Assembly (NCBI GenBank): GCA_030762175.1
Contig: CM060831.1
Coordinates: 31,943,001 to 32,007,000 of the forward strand
From: Metallyticus violacea
Taxonomy: Eukaryota > Arthropoda > Insecta > Mantodea > Metallyticidae
DNA: 64,000 bases
Direction: 5' to 3'
In this document: positions 1 to 12,258 of the stretch, piece after piece
Numbering within the stretch: position 1 is the first letter of the stretch
Layout of the letters: every line of letters begins with the position of its first letter
Made by a program: the position numbers and the translations under genes
Notes under the pieces: generated by a model
Database searches by the model: none
What the model was told of the DNA's origin: nothing
What the model saw: the letters and a program-made list of their open reading frames with translations, nothing else

Positions 1-816
1 ATTTAATAATCCTTAACTACTACCAAAAAAAAAATCACGCTATAAAATCATAGTAAAACTATGGTTTTACTCCAAATTTATACTTCACTTCAGTATTTTG
101 TCTGATGTTCCAGGCAATGATATTTACTTTTAGCACTCTTCATGCCTCCTTGATTCTAACGGTGCCATATTCCCATAGCATTTTCATCCAAGTGCATGGC
201 ATGGATAGATAAGATATATAACATCTGTGAACCATCCCAGAGAATAGACTTTAAGCTTATTACTGAAGGGGAATACATGCTGTAACTTGCCCAGACTAAT
301 GAACAGTAGCTGTTGTTCAGCACTTACTCTGCCAAAACTGGCTGAACAGCCCTTCTGAGATGAAAGAAGTCAGGAATGCATCATCACTAAAAGTTGAGTG
401 TAAACCCGATAATCTCTAAAAACCACAACAAAAATGTCTATGCTGGATCTGAAAAATAGAGGGGGAGAACATTTTATTTTTGTTTTATGTAAGCATGAAT
501 TGGCACCAATGTCAGTCATACAACAAAGATAACATTGACAAGTTCTACAATTAATTTCAATCCAAGATTCAGTCTGTATGCAGAGCATTTGTTCTCCAAC
601 TGAAACTTAAAGCAAAGATTGCTAAGCATATCGCATTTGTTATCAAGTAGAAAATGCAAGCCAGACTTGCTCTCCCCACTTTAGCTACAATTAACTTTGG
701 TTTAAGCACTCAATTTTCAGCGTCTGCTGAATTCTTCTGGTGGGAGTTTTTTTCCTTCCATGACAAGGTAAGTGGGGAGGGGAAAACACAGTTTATCTAG
801 AATAATGGTATCGTAA
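1..816 (-). other. AP-4 3' untranslated region and downstream sequence
   Basis: This lies downstream of the AP-4 stop codon on the minus strand. A minus-strand AATAAA lies at 477-472, about 340 nt past the stop, and is the best candidate polyadenylation signal. No other coding potential or repeat was recognised in this stretch. Where the transcript ends is inferred. Confidence 0.4.
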
Positions 817-1156
817 TCACGTGTGCTGTTTAACCACAATTACACCCGGCCGCTGCTGTTGCAAAGTTGCTGTCCTTTGCTGTTGTGGTGAGGAGTGGAA
901 TTGCAGGAAGGGGTTCATCTCTACTTTTAGGAGTCGATGGGCAGTTTGCTGGTGTCCTACTATGGCGGGTTTGTGCATTGTGAGGGCAAGAGGGACATCT
1001 TGTGTTGGTTCTTCAATGACTGTGCCACCACTGCTTGCAAGGTGCTGACGTGGAGGTGGATCATCACTGAACAGATGATCTCCCTCCAAGTGTCTGATTG
1101 CTTCAACAATTGTTTCCAAGTTCTGCCTTGATGTACTGTTAGCAAGATGGTACAAT
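817..1156 (-). CDS. crp: AP-4 last coding exon with conserved C-terminal helix and stop
   Basis: The 340-nt coding part follows a strong acceptor: a pyrimidine run and TTTCAG, with AG at 1158-1157. One base completes the split Gln codon 293, and the exon then reads LYHLANSTSRQNLETIVEAI and RHLEGDHLF. The STSRQNLETIVEAIRHLEG block is a distinctive AP-4 signature. A Gln-rich tail follows (SSPQQQRTATLQQQRPGVIV) and the protein ends VIVVKQHT with a TGA at 819-817. The family also ends with a short Val-Ile-Val-Lys type motif. The open frame continues a little upstream of 1156 but that part is intronic. Confidence 0.92.
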
Positions 1157-4100
1157 CTGAAAAAAAAAAAACAATGCTGGGTTAACCATAATAATATAAT
1201 AAAAATTAAGAAAATATTTACATTTTCTCTAGCTGAAATGTTTAAGCGATCAACTATAGCTAATGCCTCTTTAACGAACATTCATATGTGCAATGAATAT
1301 GGAGGGATAGAAGCAGCCCATACTGACTGGAAAAGGTTTCAGTACATTATCTAAGATCCTTTCTTGTGTTGATTATATGTTCTCCATTGTATACACAAAC
1401 TTGGTAGTTATTTCCTTACTATTCTGATGAAACTAAGAAAACCATATCTCTTGCACATATAAATGATATTTGCCCCCTCAGATCCTCAATGGTTCAGCTT
1501 ATGAACTTAAATTAGTATCTTTACATTAACATTAAAAGATTTAGATTTGTCTTCTTTATGACCACTGATGAATATCTTCTCATCAAGGTGACTCTTATCT
1601 GCTATACCTGGTGAGTCTTCCCCCCCTTTTTTTCTGGAAGATAAGCAAATTCTTAAGCCATAAATGACGAGATTGTCAATATTCCTATACTTGCCTTCTT
1701 TAAAGTAACTTCTTTGGCTGGTTAGCTAAATGCAAGCATTACTGGGAAGGCATTTGGTGCCAGTTGCTTTCGTTGTTTGAATTTTACCCTATGACTTATT
1801 TTTTTCTCATTTTATTGTTTTGATCCTCAAGTGTTTTTAATGTAATAATTGTTTTAATGGTTATTGGTAGTATTAATTTGATATGGAAAATAATAAGGCA
1901 TTGCATTTAAAAAAACCTGATTACTTATAATGAAAATTAAAATGTTCAAATGACAATCTGCAATGTTATGTTTTGAATGTGAACTGCCTTTCTCCTCTGC
2001 ATGGCAGTTAACAAAGGTTTTGTCCCAGTTCTTTGCTATTTATTTTGCAAAATTAGTATGTTAAAATGCTCCATATCTATTGGAATTGAGAGCAAATGCA
2101 CAGCAAGCTTAAGGTCTATATCAGGAGAGATATTGACATAGATGACAATGAATGGCAAATACTTTCTAGGGAGTTGAAAGAGGTCTGCATACAACAGCAT
2201 AACTTGCAAGAATATCTCCTGTTAGAGATGTATCAGTGACATCGATCAATAAAGAGGCTGTTTTGAATGCTGTGCTAATCCTCATACTAGTACAAGGGCA
2301 GTTGCACAAGAGGTGAACATTAGCCAAACTTCTCTGATGCTAATACTACGTGCTAATAAGTTTCACTCCTATCATTTGCACCTACACCAAGAGCTCCAAG
2401 GGAGAGATTTTGAAGCCTGGGAGAACTTCTGTGAATGGATGGTAGACCATGCTGCAAATGATATGGAGTTCCAAGAACAGTGGGGAGTGAATGTTTCATG
2501 TGGAATTTTGGGCAACACCTTACTGGACCATTTTTCTTTCAGAGGCATCTTGAACATGCTACCTATATTTTTACTGTAATGAGCTTCCTCTGCTTCTAGA
2601 CAAATGAGTAAATGAAGCTCCACGTACAGGTTGATGGTGGTCTGCTTCCATTTAAATGTGGCACATTCTGTTCGTTGAATAGGAAGACAAGAACCATCTC
2701 CTGGCAAACAAGACTACATGATCTAACACCTCTTTAACTTCTTCCTATGGGGATATTTAAAACAAATTTATGCACATCTAGTGTGCATGTTATAGAGTCA
2801 TAAGATTCCAAGAATCTTTGCCAACATTATTACAGCAGCCTGTAAATCTATTACACTTGCCATCTTACAATGGATTAGAAATTCTATTCAACTGCATGCT
2901 CAGGTGTGCATTAACCAAGCAGGTCATCAGTTCAAGTACTTGATTCTTTAGAAGACTTATTTTCGGGCATTACCACCAGCAATCGTGATATAGCCAAACT
3001 CTTGTTAAACAAAAGCACCCTACAAGGCCACAATGATACACACTGAGAATATATATGCTATATTTCTCTATACTGCATCACTGTACCTAGGTATAAAATT
3101 GTAAGTCTACTGTTAAAGCTACCATCCTAAAAAGTACTTTGTAATTTCCCTATTGTCTTAGAACATCCTTATAGTCCTTATTGTCTTCTATTAAAACATT
3201 TACCTGTTTGCTGTCTACCAACAATAAAGAAACATAAAACAATAAAGAATTAAATGCAAAATAAAAATCAAATGGAATAAAAAGCAAGTTATTCAAAATT
3301 AAAAACATATTCACAATGTTTTAACATAATATTTTAAATAATGACTATTTACTAATATTAAAAAAATAATGTAGCAAACTGCCTTTTCCAACAGTTATTC
3401 TGCTACAATTACACTCTTACTGCTCCACTTACTACACACTCTTACACACTTGTAAGATTCAATTGTACAATTATCTTAATTATATGAATAGCTTCACTGT
3501 AACATTTTTAATTATTCAGCTACTCATGTGCTTGTTCCAGCTCAGTTAAGTAGGTGGAGAGCTCATGCTGATAAAGGTATATACAAAATATTTGTGCATT
3601 TTCTCTTGACAAATGCTTTATTGGTGTCAACTGGCTTTTTACGAATGCATTAATGGATGATTAAGTCTGGATACACTGTATGTTCTTTCATCGCTTGTAG
3701 TGCAGTTCAACTGTGATATCTTCTGCTCTTCCTGCTGGACAACCATAGATTTCTTGCTGGCTATTCCACTTGTTCTACAATCCACTCTTCTGCTCTATAT
3801 AGTTGCAGTGGATGCTTTGTATAAGCAGCAAAAGGATAGCATTGCATTTCAATTTTAGTAATGCATTATAATATGCTTACTCATGGATTAGGTAAACTTT
3901 TGCCAAAATTAAGTATTTTGTGTTAATGAGATGTTTCATTAGTGTTGTGTTCGCACTCCTCAAGCATAACAATTTGCAGCCACTGATTTGATCATTGCCA
4001 GGAGACTATGTACATTGACATCAAGATGCTGCAGATAGTAATGAATAAATTTCAATGCTTGCCAAACAAAGTGCTCCAAGTAAACTTTATTATAGCAGTG

Positions 4101-5447
4101 TTTCACAGTTTGGTACACAGAATGATGAATATTCCATTCACAGAAGCAGAATACAAAATAGAATACCAACAATAATAAGACAGCTATAACCAATGGTTTC
4201 AACAAAGACACAGTGATAAAAATTATCAATAAATCTAAAAGACAAAAAGAGATAAGGGAAGTTTCCACACTGAAAAACACAAAAGAAGAATACAAATTAA
4301 AAAGTTTCATCTACCATCCAATTTACCACAAGTTCAAAAAATTTTTCAAAGAACATGGGATAATGTTAGCCCCAAAGAAGAAATATAATTAAAGAATTTA
4401 TGTAATAAGATGCACAGATTGTGAGAAGAACTACATAAGCAAAACAAAGAGAAATTTAGAAATCCAGAAGAAAGAACACTTTAAGAATATTTGGCTTAAG
4501 CAGGTGGATAAATCAGCAGTTGAGCTCACTTTTGGAACAAAAACCATGAAATAAAACCGGAAATGAAACTGCTGAAACATCTTTACAACCCAATGGAGTT
4601 ATCCACATGGGAAAAAATTTTCATATTAAAAAATAAAGAAAACCTAACGAACTTCAAATTTCCTCTTATGGATGAACTCAGCCATTTCCTACTTCAGCCA
4701 ACAGATGCCAACACATGAACATTCGGGTGTCTAGCCATCATTTCGAGTAATGGCGGTTCAGTGAGCAATTCAAGAAGGGAGAGATTCTCCCAAAAGTGTC
4801 TTATTTTATGTACGTAAATGGAGTTTAGCGTAAAAAATTAATACCTAAGTTTAAGATTTATTACAGCATGTTACTGTTACATTTTTTGAAATTAATTTGT
4901 TAAACGACAATAAGAACAAATGAGCACTGTTGTTAAAACTCATGATAAACTAGTTGCTGGAGTTTTTGCATATTTTTACAAAGTGACTGTAATATATGAA
5001 CTTTCATATTATATTTTGTGATTAAACTGTTCTTCAAACAGAAAAATATTCAGAGTTTTTGGATCACTTTATCATGAAGAATTAAATCATGCATATGCAG
5101 TGCACAAAGGCTGCTATTTACAGCAGTTAGCAAATTTTGTAACATTTTAAGAAGATATAAATATGCCATATGTGAAGCAAAGCATGTGGCCAATATCTTT
5201 GAAATTAGTTCTAACCCTAGTAAAGCTGAATGAAAAATATGGGCTTAAAAAAATATCAGCTCAGTTTACCTAATAATCTGTCTAATCGGTTAAGAGCTTT
5301 TAGCTTGAATTTCCATCATTAGGAATGCATGACTTTTGCTGAAGGAACTAGCAGCTCAATGAGTTACATAAAATGCAAAATCACTATAGTATTAGGCTCT
5401 CTTTAAATGAACTTTTTATATCTAGAACACAGTGGCACTTCAATGCA

Positions 5448-5484
<37 letters not shown>

Positions 5485-8400
5485 AGGGAGCTATTTCTGT
5501 AAATACAGATAAGAAAGTAATGCAGACTTTTATCATTGGTTTTGAACATAGCTTTTAAATAAAGGTGCTTATTTTTTTTTTATTTAGATTCTCAGTTCCC
5601 AAAAATATCTTTTGAAACTTAAGAACATAATTACCACCACTAAAACATTGGCTACTGTGCGTTCTACAGCACTTTAACAAATTTTTGCTTAACTTTGAGT
5701 TTGCCATTTTTTCCTCCATATTCTCAGCTACAGAATGTCACTTGCTGAGCTCCAGTCTATATTAACAATTACTTTTCTGGGAGAAGATTAAAAAAATTAT
5801 TATAAAACTTGGTTATGAAATTTATTACTATAAAAACCCCAGAATTTCCACCAGTCATTGAAATATTGCTCACTATTTAAGTGATGAAAAATCATACTAG
5901 ATATGCTACTGTAGCCCAAAGAAATAGAAAAATACAATCTACAATTAGTCCTCCCCCCCAGTATTCTTCCATTCAATCAACATGTTAGTTTCACAATATG
6001 TGATGTGATAAAATGATTGTTAATCTGAAGATATTAAAATGTAATTAAACTTGAAATTGATATCTAGTAAAAAGCACACACGGACAATTATATTAAAGCC
6101 CATAGTTTCAATCCTAGATCACAAAGAAGCAGCATTCAACAGCTTGACACATAGACTAAAAAACACACTAATGAATAAAATGCAAGAATGGTTACCTATA
6201 TACACTAGAATATGCTAAATCAAATGAGTTCAGCAAAGGATGATTGATTTAAAACAAAAATAAATAAATTTTAGAATTTATGGAAAACAAAAAAGAAATA
6301 AACAGATCATAACTGTCTGTTATACCAGAGGCAACATTTTCTAAAAAAATTCTTGTACCATCCAGCAGCAAATCATAAGTATCAAAAAACTTTCAAAGAT
6401 TATACCATCATCTTAACATCCCAAAACAAATAAAGTGTTAAAAATGTACTAAAATTAAACAAAGCAGATTTCAAACCTAAGGAGAAAATATCCAGGATAT
6501 CTTAGTTTCTATGGTTCATATATATGGAAAATAATTTTTATAAGTTCTTTTGGAAAATAAAATAGGTGTAGGGTTTAAGGAATATTGGAGAAATATCCCA
6601 TACAGCAAAAAGAAAAAAGAACCAAGTTAATAATCTCTTTTGAGTATGATATTTAGAACACTCTTTATGGTTTCACTTACATGAGATTTACTCAGGGCAT
6701 ATGTTTCATGGAACTTTTTCCACATCATCAGCTGTTAAATGTCTGCTGGATCATTTATAAGAGCTGGGTAAGTAGGTATCCAAGTTGACTGTGGTGGTCC
6801 AGTGATAAACTTATATAAAAAGCTGTCTGCTTCCGGGATGTCAAAATTCATTAGGTTATGGTCATGTTTTTTTAATATCCGTTCCCATTTGTTTAGTTCT
6901 TTCAGTTGTTAAACAGTTTTTAGTAGCTTGATGCCTTTTTATTTCAAGGTTTTCATTCCAAAAATGTGCTGCCACAGCTATTTATCTATGAAAAAAGCCA
7001 TAAAAAAGGCATCAAGTTAATAAAAACTGTTCAACAACCGACATATATTTATATAAAAAAACATAACCATAACCTTATGAATTTTGACATCCTGGAAGCA
7101 GACAGCATTTTAAGTTCGAAAGAACTAAACGTGGGAAAGGATTTATATAAAAAAAAACATGACCATAACCTTATGAATTTTGACATTCCAGAAGCAGACA
7201 GCACTTTATTTAAGTTTATCACTGGACCACCACAGTCAATCTGGATACCTACCTACCCAGCTCTTATGAATGATCCAACAGTCATTTAACAGCTGATGAT
7301 GTGGAAAAAGTTCCACGAAACATGTCCTGAGTAAGTGAAACTATAAAGTGTGTTCTAAATATCCTACTCAGAAGAGATTATTAACGGGTATTTTACTGTG
7401 TTTGATTCTGAACTGAATTAATATTTAAGAACCAGGTTATTAAATACAATTGAAAAACCAAAGGAAAAACACATCTAGGAAGAAAATTACATAAAAAACA
7501 TGCACGTTTAATGAATTTTGGCATCCCAGAAGCAGACAGCTCTATATTCAAGTTTATCATAAGGCCACCTGAATCAACTTATATCCAACAAATGATCAAA
7601 GAGTTAACAGCTGAGGATGTGGGCAAACGCTCATGTAACAGTCATTGATTTAATTTTAAATAAGTGAAGACAGGAAGGGCGCCTTTTAAATAGTTTAATT
7701 TACAAGAGACGTTGATAGTATGGGAAATTATGAAACAAAAACCAAAATGAGGCTAATTACAAGATAGAACATCATCTACAAAATTTACTAGAAAACAATA
7801 ATAGGAGAAATGTGTAGAGTTCTTGCTGAAAAACTAAAACTTAACAATTTCTGAGCTGTAAATCTGGTTAGTTATAAAGAATTTGTTGTAATTGATAATG
7901 GTGATGACAACATAGTTTCATGCTCCTTATTAATATTGCCATTAGTGGTGCCATTTATATTTCTGCAATTTCACACACTTTTCTAGAACCTTTCAGTTCT
8001 GGAAAAATATACTTTAAAATCTCTCTCCATTTGAATTTGCTATAGCTGAACTGAGATGAATGATAAGACTGACTGGCTGCAGAGGGGTAATCATGATTAG
8101 ATCCCAGCAGTGGATGACAGATTCTTTTCACTTTGGTTTATGTAATTAGTCTTCTATACAGATAAAGGTTTTTTAGGTACAAGGACAAAGAATTGTTAAA
8201 TTGGTGTTATTGTGAGCCAACATTGGTGTGCTCAAGATATTTTTACATTCCACAGCTGTGCATGAATTAAGAACTACCTAAAATATGTACTTACTGTGCT
8301 TGGGGAGTCACATCATCTGAAGCAGAAGTTGGAGAAGGTAAGCGCTCCACTTCTACTTTGGGTTCTGCTTTGATGGCTGCCTCTAGGACACTTGGAAGCC

Positions 8401-11400
8401 GCTGCTCTGGTGGTGGTGGGGACATTGTTGGTGGAGGAGGGGAAGGTGAAGGGGACTCTGGAATAACAGGAATAATAGATTTCTGATCTGGACTGGCTGT
8501 GAGTGGTGGTGATGGTGAACGAAGACGCAGTGGACTTGATGAAACAATTGTGGTTTGTGCCACAGGAGGCAGCGATGCTGGTGACACAACCTATGTAAAA
8601 ATGAAATATACTAAAGTCATGTATAATTGATCTGTGACAAGCAACTACTGTTGCAGTTTCTTATTCAAATAAATTAAAATATCAATTCAAAATCCCGCTT
8701 CCCCTCATATCAAGAATAAAATTCTCTTGCAGACTCCTAACTACATACATTATGTAAGTTACATGTAGTCTCAACCATTTGGAAAATGTTTCATAACTAT
8801 TTAGCGTACCATTTTAAATTCTCAAAGCAAATCCTGAAAGTATGTTCTGGAAAAAAATATTATGCCCTTGTACACGCTTACATGTCTGATTTGAAAAACA
8901 TTTGAAGCATTTGCTGACACTTGGTTTACATGATGCCTTCAGTTCACATTCAAGTTATGCTATAAACAGGAAATGCATTGGCTCAGACCATGTGCTGATG
9001 GCTGAATAGAAAACAAAACATGTCTAGTAATATGAGGAGCATTCTAAAATTTTGTGACCCGACCAAGAAAATATAAAATTTAAGAAAAATATTTTTTTTA
9101 TTTTTCAATATAGCCACCTTGTACATCAATACATTTAGTTCAAAGACTAAACTTTTCAATACCCTCAGTAAAATGAGATTTGTCTAATTGTGAAAAATAA
9201 CAGTCTGTTTCAGCTTCAACATCATCATTTGATGTGAATCTTTGTCCACTCAACCATTTCTTCAGGTTTGGGAACAAAAAGTAATTGCTGGGATTTAAAT
9301 TTAGCAAATAGGCAGATGTGGAAGGAGTTGGAAGCAAAGGTCATGCAGTTTTGCAGAAACAATTCTAGATGTGTGTGAAGGCACTTTATCATGATGAAAG
9401 AATATTTTTTTTCCACAAGGTGTGGACGTTTAACTTGAATAAATTCAGTTAGTCCAGCAGTTAAGTATACCACTCCCAGTGATGGTTCGGCTCTTCTGGA
9501 GGTAACCTAAGCATCACACCATGAGGATACCAGAAAACTATGGCCATGACTTTTCCTGCAGATGAGACCGTTTTGGCTTTCTTTGGTGCAATTTCACCTG
9601 TTGCCACCCACTGTTTGGCCTGCTCCTTCATATCTGGCATATAGTGATGAATTCAGGTTTCAGCTACTGTTATGAAACAAACCAACTGAAAATATGGTTA
9701 AAAATGTTTAAAACACTCTTGGGAAATGTTCATTTGAATGCATTTTTGGTCCATTGTTAACAAACATGGTACCCATCAAGAGGAAAGCTTTCTCTTATCC
9801 AAAATTTCATATAACATGGCCTATCAAGGCCTTTGCAATTTCAACTTGCGTAACTTCAATAGGCGATCACTGAGTATGGCATTTGAATTTTTGTCACAAT
9901 ATTGTCAGTCGTAGCAGTTTTGGGATGCCTTGGGCGCTCATCATCTTGAATGGATGTATGATCATGCTTAAATTCAGCAGCCCACTTTTTAGCTGTCGAA
10001 AACCTTTAATGTGGAATCAAATTCCTTTTGTATTTCTGTTGGGGTTAAACCCTTCAAAATGAAGTAATTTATCACAGCTCATATTTCAGTTTTTATCCAT
10101 TTTGTAGAAAATGTTAACACTAGTTTGTTTACATAATTGTTGAAACAAGTGACTATAGCTATGGGCCATCAAAATGATAATACTTAACATAGTAGTAATT
10201 TGGACATCTTCTCAACATTTCTGAGTAAGGCCAAAAACTTTTAGCACACCCCTCGTAAGAACAATGTAGATTTGAATCCTTGTTATGCTTAAGTTTTTAA
10301 TTTGTTGGATTTTGCAAGTAAAATTAATGTTTCATATATATGGAAAGGGACAAGATTTTTACTTTAAGAGTAAAGACATGCTGTGAATTGAGTAGTTAGC
10401 AAAACAGAACTTAGACAAATTGCTTCAAGAGTCTGTTCATTTTTTTTGTCTTAGGGTGTCCACTTTTATTTGAGCAGTATGAGTTCTGATTTCCAGAAAA
10501 GTTAACAGGTGGATGTGTATATTATGCACTTATGATTAGCACTTCCATAATTATTTCATACCCAAAATTAGTTGTATTGTATAGTAACAAATAAAACATT
10601 CACACAAGATCATCCCCACCTAGTGTTAAAACACTGCCAAATAAGAACAGCAAAGATGGCTCAACAAGTCTGTATGCAGAGAAAATGCATCCCAGATGTG
10701 CAGATGAATCCCACTACTCATTTGAACATTATCCATAAGCACGAGGCATATGCATACTTCTTAAATAACTACATAATTAACATTTGAACAGGAGATCTAG
10801 CCAATAAACATTGAAGATACATTCCTTAAACAAATTGTTACTTATGACGAAATATGACTTTTAAATAACTACATAATTAACATTTGAACAGGAGATCTAG
10901 CCAATAAACATTGAAGATACATTCCTTAAACAAATTGTTACTTATGACGAAATATGACTTTCATTAAATTACTTCAGAATCCTATTGAGCCACCCGGAGT
11001 GTTACTGAAATGATTTGTTAAGGCGAGACTACATAAATAAAACATAATGATTAACTCTATTCTGAGAAGCACTAGTAACAAGAGCACCAGATGGACGAAC
11101 ATGAATCCATGAACATGCGAACATGAATCCATGAACATGAACATGTCTTCACATGTTTAGTGTAAAAAAATGAATACCTAAGTTTGGGATATGTCATCAC
11201 ATTCCTAAAAGAGCAAATTGTCAAAATTATCTATTCATTTTGCCAACACAAAACCATGCTGACCATGACTTCAAGGAAATTCCAAAAAACAAGGAATAAA
11301 ATTCATAACAGATGAGGTCCTATATAATTTTCTCCTTTAGTAGTTGCAAACACCAAGCTCATGGTATGAACCCTGTCTCCTATACAGTTGGAAGAAGTGT

Positions 11401-12220
11401 ATTTAGGGCTAGTACTTTCAGCCATAGATTGATAAGGATATATCACTCATATTTTACCTTTGCAGAAAAATTTCACATCATTTTTTCACTACAGCACTTG
11501 TCAAATGGGATGTTTGGCCTTGAAGCATATAGCCCATTCAGATGCATGACACTGTCACATCCTATTGCTACCAGGCCATGCTCCTTGCAGAATTAATCTG
11601 CTCTTGATATATATAATTTTGTTAGTTTATGGTCTTTCTACTTTGTATTAACAAAGCAATTACACACATAGATAGTGAATGTGATATATGATCAAAGCCA
11701 CATATTTTTAGCTGAAATAGCTTTCATTATAGAGATGAACAATTGGATCCATTGGTCATAGTTGGAATACTGTCTAGGAAACTTACAAAACAAATTCATG
11801 AAAGAGGATACGACAAAATATTAGAACCTATAATTATATGTTTACAGCACTCAGATGAAGAAGTCAGTGGCAATGATAAATAATGATGTAAATGTATCCA
11901 ATGACAGTGAGACCAACAAAGAGTCACTAGCAGTGCCACTGGAGTAATGTAACAGATAATTTATTAATTAAACACTTAAGGTCATTGTATGAGCAGAACT
12001 ACACACTCTTATTGGCTCCACTTATTTGTTTAAATGCAATAAATGTTTTGCAGACCATTTCCTGTATCATCAGCTAACCTTTTGCAACAATGGTCTGAAA
12101 ACATGTACTAAATTTAAACAAGTGGAGCCAATAAGAGTGTGTAGTTTGACTTAAATAATGATCTTAATTATATGATTAGCTTCACTGAGTAAGTTCTAGT
12201 TTGCATTTCAAAGTAATTTA

Positions 12221-12258
<38 letters not shown>

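Larger units (their letters stand above)
1157..8294 (-). other. AP-4 intron (7.1 kb) filled with Penelope-like debris
   Basis: GT-AG intron on the minus strand. It holds the PLE fragments listed separately at about 3.41-3.50, 4.09-4.72, 6.66-7.38 and 7.44-7.65 kb and an AG microsatellite at 5.45 kb. In 1157-3400, 4860-5450, 5490-6650 and 7660-8294 I see only AT-rich sequence with no recognisable gene. Confidence 0.8.

Noticed and set aside
817..1281. 154-codon ORF taken as the whole last AP-4 exon product
   Set aside because: Codons above 1156 are intronic: a strong acceptor TTTCAG ends at 1157 and phase matches the upstream exon.
3960..4310. 116-codon hydrophobic minus-strand ORF resembling a membrane protein
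   Set aside because: It is the antisense of Penelope-like coding sequence; the plus strand carries the recognisable peptides.
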